A stretch of DNA of 64,000 bases from the NCBI GenBank assembly GCA_037447655.1, contig JBBHKE010001749.1, positions 21,860 to 85,859 of the forward strand. The letters run 5' to 3'. Shown piece by piece: positions 11,374 through 21,912 of the stretch. This stretch comes from Zygnema cylindricum (taxonomy: Eukaryota > Streptophyta > Zygnematophyceae > Zygnematales > Zygnemataceae). The notes under the pieces were generated by a model. It worked only from the letters and a program-made list of their open reading frames with translations. It was not told the origin of the DNA and did no database searches. The first letter of the stretch is position 1. Each line of letters opens with the position of its first letter. Both the position numbers and the translations under genes were made by a program.

Positions 11374-11991
11374 TAACACTAATAGGGATACATGGTGTAC
11401 TGCATTTGTTGCGTAACCATTCCGAATTTCGTCCAATATACCGCGGTAATAATTCCTTTACGCTGTTAACGATACATCGTGTACTGAACCGTATTGGGAA
11501 ATGTCGCACGCTATGTTGATTGCGTGCGACTTTCGTACCAGATGTCTGCACTTTTTAGAACATTGCTCCGTGCTTTATATTGACAAATCATATTTTCTCA
11601 AACCACGAGCTTCCACCGTCGATTCCCGCTGCCACCTCGTCACATCCAGCCCCGCAATACCAACCGTCCAGCAAATCTGTAAAATCATAAATCTCGACCG
11701 CCCAAACCACAATCGAACGTCCAATTTCGCTTTCAGTACTTTCTGAAACACTAAACCGTCCGATACTCACAACTATCTCATTCTAATACTTAACAGTTAA
11801 CACAGTTCCAATTGTCCACCTGTACCTCCACATTCCATCTGAACCGTTGCCCGTCGTCCCATCTCCACCGTCCCATTCTCAGATTCTCAAATCTCCACCG
11901 TCGATCGAGTCGCACAACCATCGCCCCATCCATACTTTGCCTCCTCCTCTGTCCAACATAGGTCTCTTTTGCGCGCTCGCCGTCTCCCCGG

Positions 11992-12050
11992 ATTAGGGTT
12001 TGCGCCGCTCTGTCCTTTCTTTCTCTCTCCGTACTCTTTTTTCGCCCGCC
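11992..12050 (+). promoter_or_regulatory. Telo-box and pyrimidine-rich leader of RPL13a
   Basis: ATTAGGGTTT at 11,992-12,001 is the plant telo-box (AAACCCTAA on the other strand), typical of ribosomal-protein promoters. It is followed by a CT-rich stretch (TCCTTTCTTTCTCTCTCCG) up to CCGCCATGG at the start codon. Transcription start cannot be placed from sequence alone. Confidence 0.65.
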
Positions 12051-15000
12051 ATGGTGGCCGGCTCCGGGATTCACGCCAAGGTGGTGGTGGTAGATGCCAG
12101 GCACCACATGTTAGGACGCCTGGCGTCTATTTTGGCAAAGGAACTTTTAAACGGACAGAAAGTGGTGAGTAGGGAGGGTGAGGGAGAGGGAGGGAGAGGG
12201 AGAGGGAGGGAGAGGGAGGGAGGGTGAGGGAGGGGGAGGGAGGGAGAGGGAGAGGGAGAGGGAGGGAGAGGGAGGGAGAGGGAGGGAGAGGGAGGGAGAG
12301 GGAGGCAGGGTGAGGGAGGGTGAGGGAGGGAGAGGGAGAGGGAGAGGGAGAGGGAGAGGGAGAACAAAGAGATTTGGAGAATTGAGAGGCAAAGGGAAGA
12401 GAGATAGAGGCGTGGGACAGGGAGAAATATGTCACTGAGACAGGGAGAGGGAGAAGGAGAAGGAAAGCCTTAGGGATCCAGGGAGAGGTCGAAGGTGAGG
12501 GAGAGACCTATGAGGAAATGCAGAGGCTGAGGGAGAGGGAGGGAGAGGGAGGGAGGGTGAGGGAGGGTGAGGGAGGGAGAGGGAGAGGGAGAGGGAGAGG
12601 GAGAGGGAGAACAAAGAGATTTGGAGAATAGAGGGACAGGGAGAAATATGTCACTGAGACAGGGAGAGGGAGAAGGAGAAGGAAGGCCTTAGGGATCCAA
12701 GGTAGGTCGAAGGTGAGGGAGGCGGGTGAGGGGAGACCTATGAGGAAATGCAGGGCTGAAGAAAGGTAGGTTAGGGGGGAGAGAGGGGGAGAGAGATAGA
12801 GGAGAGAAAAAGAGAGATGCTAGAGGTGAGGATGGAGAGACCCGGACGCATAATGTGTTTATGTGAGAGGTAGAGAATGAAAAGTAGGGAAAGAAAAACA
12901 GAAAGAATGAGTTCATTTGGTGTAGGGAGACTGAGACAGATGGAGATGAATGAAGGGTCTAGAAAGGAAGAGAGAGTGCAAGAGATATGAGAGATTGAAA
13001 GGATGTTTCAAGAGGAAATCCAGTATATTAAAAAGCGGGATTAGGGTTTAGGAGAGCATTCAGTCAAGTGGAAACGATGGCTAAGGGATTAAAATTCAGT
13101 ATTATTCAGGAATGGTCAGGGTTTAAGATGAAATTTAAGAGAGTGAGAAGAGGGTTTAAGGGGAGCATTGGTCAGCGAAAATGTAAGGAACATAGGGATA
13201 AACTAGTTTTTGTTTAGGAAAAAATTAATCTTACGTTCAGTTTTAGGGAGATAAAAGTAGGTTAAGGAGAAATTGGCCCACCCTATTTTTTGCTGTTTTG
13301 ATTTTTACTTTCTTATGTTTCGAATGTTTGGAATTTTGAGTCACTGATTGTGAAATTGGAAAGAGAGACTTGAAGATTAGGACAGAAGCAAAATTGAGGA
13401 ATAGTGAAAACCCTAATAGGGGTAGGGAAATGGTGAAAGGAGTACAGGGAAATGGTGGAAGGCGAAGAGGGTTAGAGAGGAAGGGAGGGGGGGAAGAGAT
13501 GGAGGGAGAGAGGGAGAGAGGGAGAGAGGGAAAGAAAGGGAGGCAGGGACGGAGGGAGGGAAGGGGGGTGGGAGGGAGTGAGAGAGGGAGAGAAAGGGAG
13601 AAAGAGAGGGATGGAGGATTGAATGTGGGGAGAAGAAGGGAGAGAGGAGGAAGAGAGCCAGAGAGGAAGGAAGAGGGAAGAGAGAGGGAGAGGAGGGAGA
13701 GAGCGAGGGAGAGAGGGAGAAGGGGGGAGAGTGGGAGGGAGAGATGGAGGGAGAGAGCGAGAGAGGGATAGAGAGAGTGAGAGAGCAAGAGGCAGAGACA
13801 CATGGGGGATTTAGCAGAGGGAGGGAGAGAGATAGAGAGTGTGAGAGAGAGTGAGTTGCGAGCTTGGATATTCTGTTAATAGTGGGATTTCCACACAATA
13901 ATTCCCTTGTTGATTCGGCTTTTGATTGGATAATTTTCATGTGATGAATTCGACCTGATTTGGTTTGATTTGACTTGCTTTGATTTGAATTGAACTGATT
14001 TCAATTCACTTCATATCAATAGATTGACTTTGGGGGAATCTAGGAATTATACCTTTCCGGAGGATTGGTTCTATGAAAATTCTTTGACTTTTGTATGTTA
14101 AGACGGAATTTTTTTGGCCAATTATGAATGGCATTCAAAGTTTTGTTTTTGGGCGTGTTTTTTGTTTGTCTTTAACCAGGTTGTCACTCGATGTGAGGAG
14201 ATTTGCCTTTCCGGAGGATTGGTTCGTCAGAAAATGAAATATCTTCGATTTTTGAGAAAACGAATGAACACAAAGCCTAGCAAGGGACCCATTCACTTCC
14301 GTGCCCCTGCAAGGATTTTGTGGAGGACTATCAGGGGGTAAGTGTATTCATGCTGTTATTATATTTTTTCAGTTTTTCTGTTACAATTCCTCATGCCAAG
14401 AAAGAGCTGTATTTGGAGGATGAGGGAGTGGGAATAGAAGAGGGTGAGGGAGAGGGAGAGAGAGACTGCATTTTTTAGTAGCTGAGAATTAAACTTACTT
14501 TAGTACATCTCCACTGTAGTAAATGTGTACCACAATTGATCGGACCGAGTTGTTTTTTTGCCATGTGAAAACATGTAACGTAGATTATAATAATTCTGTA
14601 CATGTGACTGCTGATTGTGATTGAGCATGTTTGTTTTGGTTTAAGTTCTGTTTGGCTGTGGTGTGGTTTGGTAACTTGTGGTTAAGGTTTGGATTTGTTT
14701 GGTTTGGATGTGTTTGGTTTTGATTTGGTTTGGTTTAGGTTTGGAGTAGGTCTAGGTTCTGGTTAGGTTTAGGTTGCGTGTAGGTGTAGGTTTGATGCAG
14801 GTTTAGGTTCAGGTTTGGACTGGGTTGGTTTGTTTTCTTTGTGGTTCAGTTCTTTTTTAGATTTGGTTTAGGTCTGGGTTTAAGGTCAGGGTTCAAGTTT
14901 AGGTTTGGTTTGGTCTGGTTTGGTCTAGGTTTGTTTCTGGTTTTTCAGTGTTTACATTTTAAGAAAGGATTTTCATAATGGTAGATTTTTCCTTAAGTTT

Positions 15001-17606
15001 CTTTTGTTAGATTTTTATGCTGAATTAATAAAGGTAGGCAAATAGATGTGCACAAATCGCATAAATCACATGTTAGTCATCATAATTGCTTAGGTGAATA
15101 TGTCATTGCTTTTGCGAATATTACCTCGCGTGAAGGTTTTTTCCCTAGCTGTTAACTTGAATGGAATAGTAAATATTGTCAAATACTTCTCATAGCATGC
15201 AAATATACCATCATCAATTTATTCTTTAGTTTCCTGAATTGAATTTATTATTGGTTTTCAGAATGATCCCACACAAGACCAAGAGAGGCGCAGCTGCCTT
15301 GGAGAGGCTTAGGGCATTTGAGGGAATTCCCGCTCCTTACGACAAGGTGAAACGTGTGGTCATCCCCGATGCTCTCAAGTAAGTTGCAGAAATACTTCCA
15401 TTTTATTTGCTTAAAGAGTTTTTGTTTTGTTTCTCTAATGTTTCCTTTTCATTTCTCTAAATTGTCCTTTTTTCTTTTGTAAAGTTTCAATCTTATTTTC
15501 CCTTAGTTTTTATTTTATTTCTTTAATTCTCTGTTTTTTTTTTTATTGTCGTTCTTATTTTTAGAAAAAATCTGTTCTTTTTCTGTAAATTCTCCTTTTT
15601 ATTTTCCTGGAGTTTCTTTTTCACTGTAAAGAACTTTAGTCTGAAAACCTTTTTTTCTTATTGGTACTTTCTTTTCACTTGATGACACGGCATTTCTCTA
15701 TCTCTATTGCCCTTTCTTGCCTCCGTATTTTTTGTTCTGGTACTTTTTTTGAGGTTTGTTAGGTCCTATATGACAGGGACTCTCTATCATCCTCTCTTAC
15801 CTCTGTGTTCTTTGTTTGGGTACTTCTTTCTGACGTCTGTTCTCTCACTGTATGACAGGGTGTTGCGACTCCAGCCCGGCCACAAGTTCTGTCTTCTCGG
15901 CCGTCTTTCACACGAAGTGGGCTGGCACCACTGGGATACCATCAAGGTTTGTTTTTTTTTACATTTTTTGGTTTTTTTTCCTCCTTTTTTGTATTTTTTT
16001 CATTTTTGAGGGATTACTTTTGAAGCCTTCTCCTAACTGCTCTGGAGGCATAGTAAGCCTGGAAGAAAGCCGTTTGCTTTTAGTCTCGGTCTAGAGTTTT
16101 GAGTTTTTTGTTCTGGTTTTCTGTTTGGATTAGGGTTAAAGTGAGGGTTTGGAAAGGTCGCTGTGAACCCCTATTAGTGTAATGATACTTATCTGGTGTC
16201 CTTTTTTGCTGCCCGCTGAATGTAAAATACTATTAATAATACCAGTTGCTATTTTCTTAACTCTCATTTGGTAAACGGTCGAAAATCATCCAAACTTGAA
16301 CCTAAGCTAGACTTATCCCCCCGCCATGTATTTTTTATCACTAATAATGATTCACGGTGTAGTGTGGCGATGAAGCTTAAGATTTTTCTCCCCGGTCAGA
16401 CACAATTTTTCAATTGGACTTAGATTGATTATTTGGTAGTCAACCTTAATTCTTGTGTATAATGTCTAATTTTATGACCAGCGGCTGTACTTGTCGGTGT
16501 CGAGGTTCGCTTGTTGACTTCATATTGGATTATGAACTTCATAGTTCGGAATTGTTAAAGGAATTATTAGTGTAAAGGCGAAGTTAGTGTTGTACTAATT
16601 TAATGTAGGGATATGTGGCGAATTGTAGTTGATCCCCAACTTTTATGTAAATTAGTACAACACTATTTTATGAATTTGGGCTAAAAAACACTCGACCGAA
16701 GTTTGGTTTTAACGCTGTAGATGTGAATGTAGGTTGAGAAGACTTGCAATTTTTTTTGATCTTCAATATCGCTGTAGTGTCAAGCAGGTTGTGTATATTG
16801 TTTATCGCTAGTACTGTTAAAGAAACATGAGAATTAATGACAAAAAAGGGTCCATAATACTAGTGTAGTCCAGTATGGCGTGGCCGATTTAAGGCCACCC
16901 CACTTAATAGTGTTAATGCTACTATATTATGATTTTCGGCCAGAAAAAATGGCCTTCCTATTAGTGTTATTAACACTAGTAGAGATAGGTAGTGTAGTTT
17001 GTCTTTTTCTGTGTCGCCGTCAAGCTTGTCTACGAATAACCTAAAAACCTGTGGAAAAACACCTTAAAAAACCCTTAGAATTCTAGATACCCTAGGAACT
17101 CTAGTAACCCTGAGAACCTGACAAACAACCTAAAAAACATCACAAAAACTGCAAGAAAACCCTGAAAAAGCTCTACAGCAATCCTCAAAATATCCCGGAA
17201 AAGACCCATGAAATCCCTTCGAAAGCTCAAAAACCCTGTGAAAACCCGAAAACCCAGTGAAAACCCGAAAACCCTCTGAAAACCCTTTGAAAACCTGCAA
17301 ATTGAAAACTCTTCGAAAACCCTCCAAAAACCCTTCAAAAACCCTTTGAAAACCCTTTGAAAACTCGTTGAAAACATGAAAACTGTTGGAATACCCTTAA
17401 TTTCCCGTGAAAGTAAAAGTTTCTGTAAAGTATGTTGGTGTGAGCAGGAGTTGGAGGAGAAGCGAAAAGAGAAGTCGGCCGAGTACTACAAACAGAAGAA
17501 GGTCGCGGTACAGAACCGGCTCAAGGCCCAAAAAACCGCCACAGAGCAGCTCACGGACGACCAGAAGGCTGTTTTGGCGACGATTTCCTACACCGGGACA
17601 GAGTGA
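12051..17606 (+). CDS. RPL13A: 60S ribosomal protein L13a (uL13)
   Basis: Five exons: 12051-12164, 14180-14337, 15262-15378, 15859-15946, 17448-17606 (stop TGA at 17,604). All junctions are GT-AG with matching phase; the product is 211 residues, close to the roughly 206 of plant L13a. It is a structural protein of the cytosolic large ribosomal subunit. Seen: [15 protein letters not shown] at the N-terminus, [73 protein letters not shown], and the basic C-terminal helix [18 protein letters not shown]. The start has a good context (CGCCATGG). Intron 1 is the longest (2,015 bases) and holds GAGGGA repeats. AATAAA at 17,939-17,944 is a possible poly(A) signal. Identification is secure. Confidence 0.97.
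12165..12612. repeat. GAGGGA minisatellite in RPL13a intron 1
   Basis: Near-perfect GAGGGAGAGGGAGG units run from the exon 1 donor to about 12,365. A second block at 12,520-12,612 shares the flanks AACAAAGAGATTTGGAGAAT and GGACAGGGAGAAATATGTCA, showing a segmental duplication of about 240 bases. The repeat is purine-rich on the sense strand, unlike tracts in the other genes. Confidence 0.9.
13480..13860. repeat. GAGGGA/GA-rich degenerate repeat, RPL13a intron 1
   Basis: Nearly pure purine sequence on the sense strand. Open frames on both strands here are low-complexity artefacts. Confidence 0.88.
14640..14945. repeat. GGTTTAGG-type degenerate repeat in RPL13a intron 2
   Basis: G/T-rich stretch of imperfect GGTTTAGGTTTGGTTTGG units. 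It resembles degenerate telomere-like sequence but has no regular (TTTAGGG)n array. Confidence 0.6.
16162..16371. mobile_element. Degenerate TACACYG TIR element
   Basis: The right end CTAATAATGATTCACGGTGTA is clear. The left end (near CCCCTATTAGTGTAATG) is worn. It lies in RPL13a intron 4. Confidence 0.5.
16840..16995. mobile_element. Degenerate TACACYG TIR element
   Basis: The right end is CACTAGTAGAGATAGGTAGTGTA. The left boundary is uncertain. It is in RPL13a intron 4. Confidence 0.4.
17040..17400. repeat. GAAAACCCTTT minisatellite immediately before RPL13a exon 5
   Basis: About 30 imperfect AAAACCCTTTG / AAAACCCGA units of 10-11 bases lie in the 3' part of RPL13a intron 4, about 50 bases from the exon 5 acceptor. 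Confidence 0.8.
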
Positions 17607-18528
17607 AAAACACACAGGGAAACATAACATAAGAGGGAAAAATTCAGGGAAACGTAAATGTTGTAGTGTTGTGAAAAATGTCTCTGTCTTTTCGTCTTTT
17701 TGTGATCTGTAGTCACTGATCGACACCGGCGAGCATGTATTTGGAGGAGGAAGGAATGAAATATATCTATCCGTCAGAGGATGTATGTGTCACATGCCGC
17801 TCTGTTTTTTTATTCCGTTCCGTTCCGTTGTTCTTTGTCCCGAAGTTTGGAAATATTCGATTATGGCGTCTGGGAAGCTTTTTTTTGGTATGGGCTCTGG
17901 TATTTGTTTTTTTTATGTCATGGTGTGATTCGTGGGATGAATAAAAAATATATTTTTGCTTACTTTCCGTCATGGTGTATCTCACTCCTACAGTCAATAT
18001 TCAATGTTTTCAGTTTGCTTATTGAGGTTTTTTTTATTTCTTCGTTTTGTTTTTTGTGATTAAAAAGTTATGTTTACACGATTACTTCCTTGTTCAGTAT
18101 TGGAGTAATTGTCTTTCCTTGTTTGGTAAGTTGCCAAAAGTTGCTTGCCTTGTCTTCTTTGTTTGTACTAGAGACATTTCCCGTTTTTATTTTTTTCCAG
18201 TGTTCCTCGATAACGCTTCTTCCAAAACGGAAATCTCATTGCAAAATCGGAAAATTTGTAAAATTTGTAAAATTTGTGACATAGAATGTAGAGGGATTTT
18301 AGTATGCTGGTCAATCAAGTGCATGATCTACGCACTAAATCAAATTTTACACTAAAGTGCACAAAAGACGCACTAAATCAAACTTCTTGCCAAGATACAA
18401 AGTATGTTAATATTGTTGTTCTGCGGGTGAAATTCATACCTTTCGATTCACAGATGTGCGTGTTGAGAAGGTGATCTAACTGATGAAAAACATTATCAGC
18501 ACTAATAGAGGTATGCGATGTTGTAAAC

Positions 18529-18746
18529 TACACCGCAATCGTTATTAGCGTTGTGTACGCTAATTCCGTCCCGCTTTTTTTTTTTTATTCTCAATAGAAT
18601 TATCCACACTATTTAGAAAAAAACCCTAATTCCTAATTAGAATAGTCGATTTCTTCGAAAATTTTCAAATTCCCAATTAGGGTAAACCACGCTAATTATT
18701 CGTATACGCTAAAAAAACTTACACGCTAATAACGACTGGCGGTGTA
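18529..18746. mobile_element. TACACYG TIR element, subfamily delta
   Basis: The left end is TACACCGCAATCGTTATTAG and the right end is CTAATAACGACTGGCGGTGTA. The interior starts GTGTACGCTAATTCCGTCCC, shared with 20,765-20,954 and 62,099. Confidence 0.8.
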
Positions 18747-19354
18747 CTTAACTGCAACGTGGGTCGATATCAGTGCAAATAACATTAACGGTGCCCCTAA
18801 ATTACGACTCTTGAATTTAAAATGCTGGTTATACAGTATTTTTCCCTTACGATATAAGTACAGATTAATTGGTGTGTTGTCAATTACACTATTGTACATG
18901 AGGAGGTATTCCAATGGTGTTGTACGAATTTTGCCATTTTTACGTCACCTAGATAATGGCGTCAACATCAAAATCGCTGTCGATTCGCTTCGATTACAAA
19001 TAGTAAAGACGGAGGAAAAGCGCGAACCTGTTCTCACATGTTTAAACATCGATTATGTGAACAAAGCAGAGGTCGCAAACGGTCAGCCGAAACCGTGACC
19101 GACCGTTAACCGACCACCCGCGCCGGATCCGGAACGGATTCGGTTGCAAAATTTTGGGGGTCGGGCGGTTATGGTCGGTTGACTCACTAGGAAGAAAAAA
19201 AACGGTCAGTTACGGTCGGTCAAACAAAAAACCAAAAAAAAAGAAAATTTTGTACTTTTTTTTTCCAACATTATTGTTCTTTGTACTTTTGGTATCGTGG
19301 AAGTACATGGCATCATGATTCGTACAAAAAATCATACCAAAAAACGTACGGACT

Positions 19355-19412
19355 CCCCCCCCCCCCCCCCCCGTGGCGCGCGCTCAGTGGGGGCGGGGGG
19401 GGGGGGGGGGGG
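19355..19412. repeat. Poly-C run facing poly-G run (hairpin)
   Basis: About 18 C, then GTGGCGCGCGCTCAGTGGGGGC, then about 18 G. The arms can pair over their whole length. Run lengths in such sequence are often unreliable in assemblies. Confidence 0.75.
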
Positions 19413-19621
19413 CTTTGAGAAAAAAATCGGGAAGAAAAAATAAATCGCATAAATATCCGGATATTTAGCTTCTAGGTACGTGGATTCGATATATCGATTA
19501 TCGGACACCTAAAGTTCGATATATGTCGAATATCGGAAATAGGTCCTCGATACCCAACACTAATAGCGGCTACACAATGGGAATGCGTAGATAAACCTTG
19601 TAATGTGGACATGTGGTTAAC

Positions 19622-20244
19622 CACACCGCGAATAGTAATTAGAGTAATGAAAAAATTAGAGTAAAAAAAACAAAAAAAACAATTAGAGTAATGAACGCTA
19701 ATTTATGTGATAGAGCCTTTTCAATTATGAAGTTTACTCTAATTAATTTAGTTATTCTATATTGGGTTATGTCGGCGATAATTATGTGCGCGATAATTAT
19801 GAACACTAAATTACGTAGACGTACAAAATGTGTCAGTCCGGTATAGTATTGACGTCATTATGACGCTAATAATTTTTGTCGCATTGAATGTCAGTTAATG
19901 TTCACACTGACGACGATGCTGTCGACGGACGAGAGTTGTGCGAACGACTTTTTTTTCGATGTGATTGATTTTTTTGTTTAGTGCTATTTCACGTGCGAGC
20001 GCGATTCTATTAAATCATTATTTGTACCTTTTTACTTATAAAAGTACAATTTTGCACGGTCAAACGTTGTCCGTACTCCATGCTATTTAAAAATAACCTA
20101 TATTAGAATTTTTTACGCTAATTAAACCTCACCTAAATTAGAATAATGAAAAAATTAGAATCGATTACTCTATTTGATGTGATAGAGTCGCAATTTCGAG
20201 CGACCGAATTAGAGTAATTTACTCTAATTACGATTCGCGGTGTA
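19622..20244. mobile_element. TACACYG TIR element, long subfamily epsilon, inverted copy
   Basis: Homologous over its whole length to the reverse complement of 10,555-11,167. The right end is CTAATTACGATTCGCGGTGTA. The left end has lost one base of identity (CACACCGCGAATAG). Confidence 0.8.
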
Positions 20245-20247
20245 CAG

Positions 20248-20954
20248 TACACCGCCAATCGTTATAAGCGTGTAGGTTTCTTTAGCGTATACAACTAATT
20301 ACAGTGGTGTACGCTATTTAAGAATTTGGAAATTTTGGAAAAAATCATACATTCTAATTGTTTGATTATGGTAATTTGGATCTTTGAAAAATAAAATGTC
20401 GGTCGCAAACACGGTGACACTAATATAGGTCTCCGTACAAAATCTGAAAAATCGTACACAAATCGTACATTCACACCGTCGAAACGCGGTTGTCGGACGA
20501 ATATGTGCGAACGGGATTTTTGACGACCTTGTTTTTTTCCCTTTTTAGAACGCATATTCTCATGCGTCCGCAGTTACTAAAACTAATTCCTTGTACTTTT
20601 TAACTTAAGAAGGTACATTTATGTACGGTCTGACACTGACCGTACACCACTCTATTTAAGAGACAACGTACTGAAAAAAACCCTAAATAGAATAAAGAAA
20701 AAAATAGAATAAACTACACTAATGGAGAATAAAAAAAAAAAAAAAGCGGGACGGAATTAGCGTGGTGTACGCTAATTCCGTCCCGCTTTTTTCTTTTTCT
20801 CAAATAGAATTATCCACACTATTTAAAAAAATCCTAATTCCTAATTAGAATAGACGATTTCTTCGAAAATTTCCAAATTCCCAATTAGCATAAACCACGC
20901 TAATTATTCGTATACGCTAAAAAAACTTACACGCTAATAACGATTGGCGGTGTA
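20248..20954. mobile_element. Composite TACACYG TIR element (about 0.7 kb)
   Basis: The ends are TACACCGCCAATCGTTATAAG and CTAATAACGATTGGCGGTGTA. The left two-thirds contain blocks similar to epsilon (GTACTTTTTAACTTAAGAAG, GTCCGTACACC-type); the right third matches delta. The two parts meet at a near-perfect palindrome (20,741-20,790, GCGGGACGGAATTAGCG / CGCTAATTCCGTCCCGC). Confidence 0.72.
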
Positions 20955-20957
20955 TTG

Positions 20958-21160
20958 TAGACCTTGAATCGTTATTAGACTATAGAAATTATTAGAGTAA
21001 AGAAAAAATTAGCGTCATTCATTCTAATATAGTGCCAGGAGACGTGGCAGATTATGGTCCACGTTATTAAATAGTGTGATTTATTCTATTTAAGGTATCA
21101 ATGACAAAATTTTGGGGTGCCGATATAGAGTACACAAGGCTAATAACGATTCACGGTGTA
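20958..21160. mobile_element. TACACYG TIR element, subfamily gamma
   Basis: The left end is TAGACCTTGAATCGTTATTAG and the right end is CTAATAACGATTCACGGTGTA. The interior has GACGTGGCAGATTATGGTCC, shared with 10,151 and 11,171. It directly abuts the preceding element. Confidence 0.72.
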
Positions 21161-21683
21161 GCGTTTATATTTTGTGGACGTCAGGTCGTTGGATTTAAAT
21201 AGCATTGATAGTACAATCTTTTTTATCTACACTAAAAAATTAGCAATAATAGTGATTCTCTCTGTACTTTCTAGTTCTAGTCTCGTACGGCTTTTCGTAT
21301 TGTGAACACCGGAAGTCACCGAACGCTTTTAAACTTTTAATGCGCACCGAGAAATTCATTCGTATCCGTAATTTTTAGTTTCTCTGTAGTTCGGCCGACA
21401 AAACGGCAAGTTTTCAACCAATCAAAATTTGCCATGCAAGTTTTCGTCGGTCCTTGCTGGTCCAAAGCTGTGTATCGGCTTTTGTCGTCACCGACCTTTC
21501 GTACATCTACTTTTTCTTTCGTCGCCACGTGTCTAAATGTGCTGGAAGTGCGCTAAGTTAGCGCCTACACGTGGCGACTAACCTCAACTTCAGAATCTTT
21601 CTTCATATTTTCTGGCGTCCCTTATTTTATACTACTCTTCTGTCATTCCTAAGCATTTTAGGTTCAAAAACCTTTCAACTTTT

Positions 21684-21697
21684 TTAGGGTTAGGGTT
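21684..21697 (+). promoter_or_regulatory. Double telo-box upstream of the low-complexity protein gene
   Basis: TTAGGGTTAGGGTTT lies about 215 bases before the start codon of the gene at 21,913. A further TTAGGGTTT ends 8 bases before that start. Telo-boxes mark many plant housekeeping promoters. Confidence 0.5.
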
Positions 21698-21912
21698 TAT
21701 AACCTTCATTCTCCTATCTGTTTCTTCTAAATTCGTTTTTTTTTCATCTCTCCTTTTCACATTAAAGAAATTGTGAGAATCTTACTTAACCTTTACTATA
21801 CTTAAAAAAAAAAAAAAAAAGTTTCGACTATATTTATTCGACGTGACAAAAAATACATAGAATCCGTTAAAACCTCCGTAAAAACAATCGTCTTTTTTAG
21901 GGTTTCCACACC

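Larger units (their letters stand above)
10383..11399. mobile_element. Subfamily beta TIR element interrupted by two younger elements
   Basis: The left part is 10,383-10,554, with the GTGCACACATTTCC / GGTGTGCACG arms typical of beta. The right terminus, AGGGATACATGGTGTA, is displaced to 11,374-11,399. The material between is two complete elements (10,555-11,167 and 11,171-11,373). A TA flanks the inserted block on each side, consistent with insertion at a TA. Confidence 0.65.
9703..12050. other. Divergent intergenic region between the exonuclease-MutS gene and RPL13a
   Basis: The two genes start back to back about 2.35 kb apart. About half of the spacer (10,151-11,399) is a nested block of TIR elements. 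No coding sequence was recognised. The part next to RPL13a (about 11,590-12,050) is free of elements, less AT-rich, and carries a telo-box and pyrimidine-rich leader. Confidence 0.7.
17607..21912. other. Intergenic region, rich in TIR elements
   Basis: Contains the 3' end of RPL13a, then at least four TIR elements (18,529-21,160), a GGTCGGT-type imperfect inverted repeat (19,085-19,220) and a poly-C/poly-G hairpin. I saw no conserved coding sequence. The open frame at 18,742-19,098 has no recognisable similarity and is probably spurious. Confidence 0.6.

Noticed and set aside
12071-13940. Several Ser/Pro/Leu and Arg/Glu/Gly frames on both strands
   Set aside because: They follow the GAGGGA repeats in RPL13a intron 1 and have no complex sequence.
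14640-14945. Interstitial telomeric repeat
   Set aside because: G/T-rich but without a regular TTTAGGG or TTAGGG unit.
18742-19098. 118-residue plus-strand frame as a gene
   Set aside because: No similarity recognised, begins inside a TIR element end, and overlaps repeat-rich sequence.
20295-20555. 86-residue minus-strand frame inside the composite TIR element, considered as a transposase fragment
   Set aside because: No DDE or DNA-binding motif, and the region is non-coding in the related epsilon elements.
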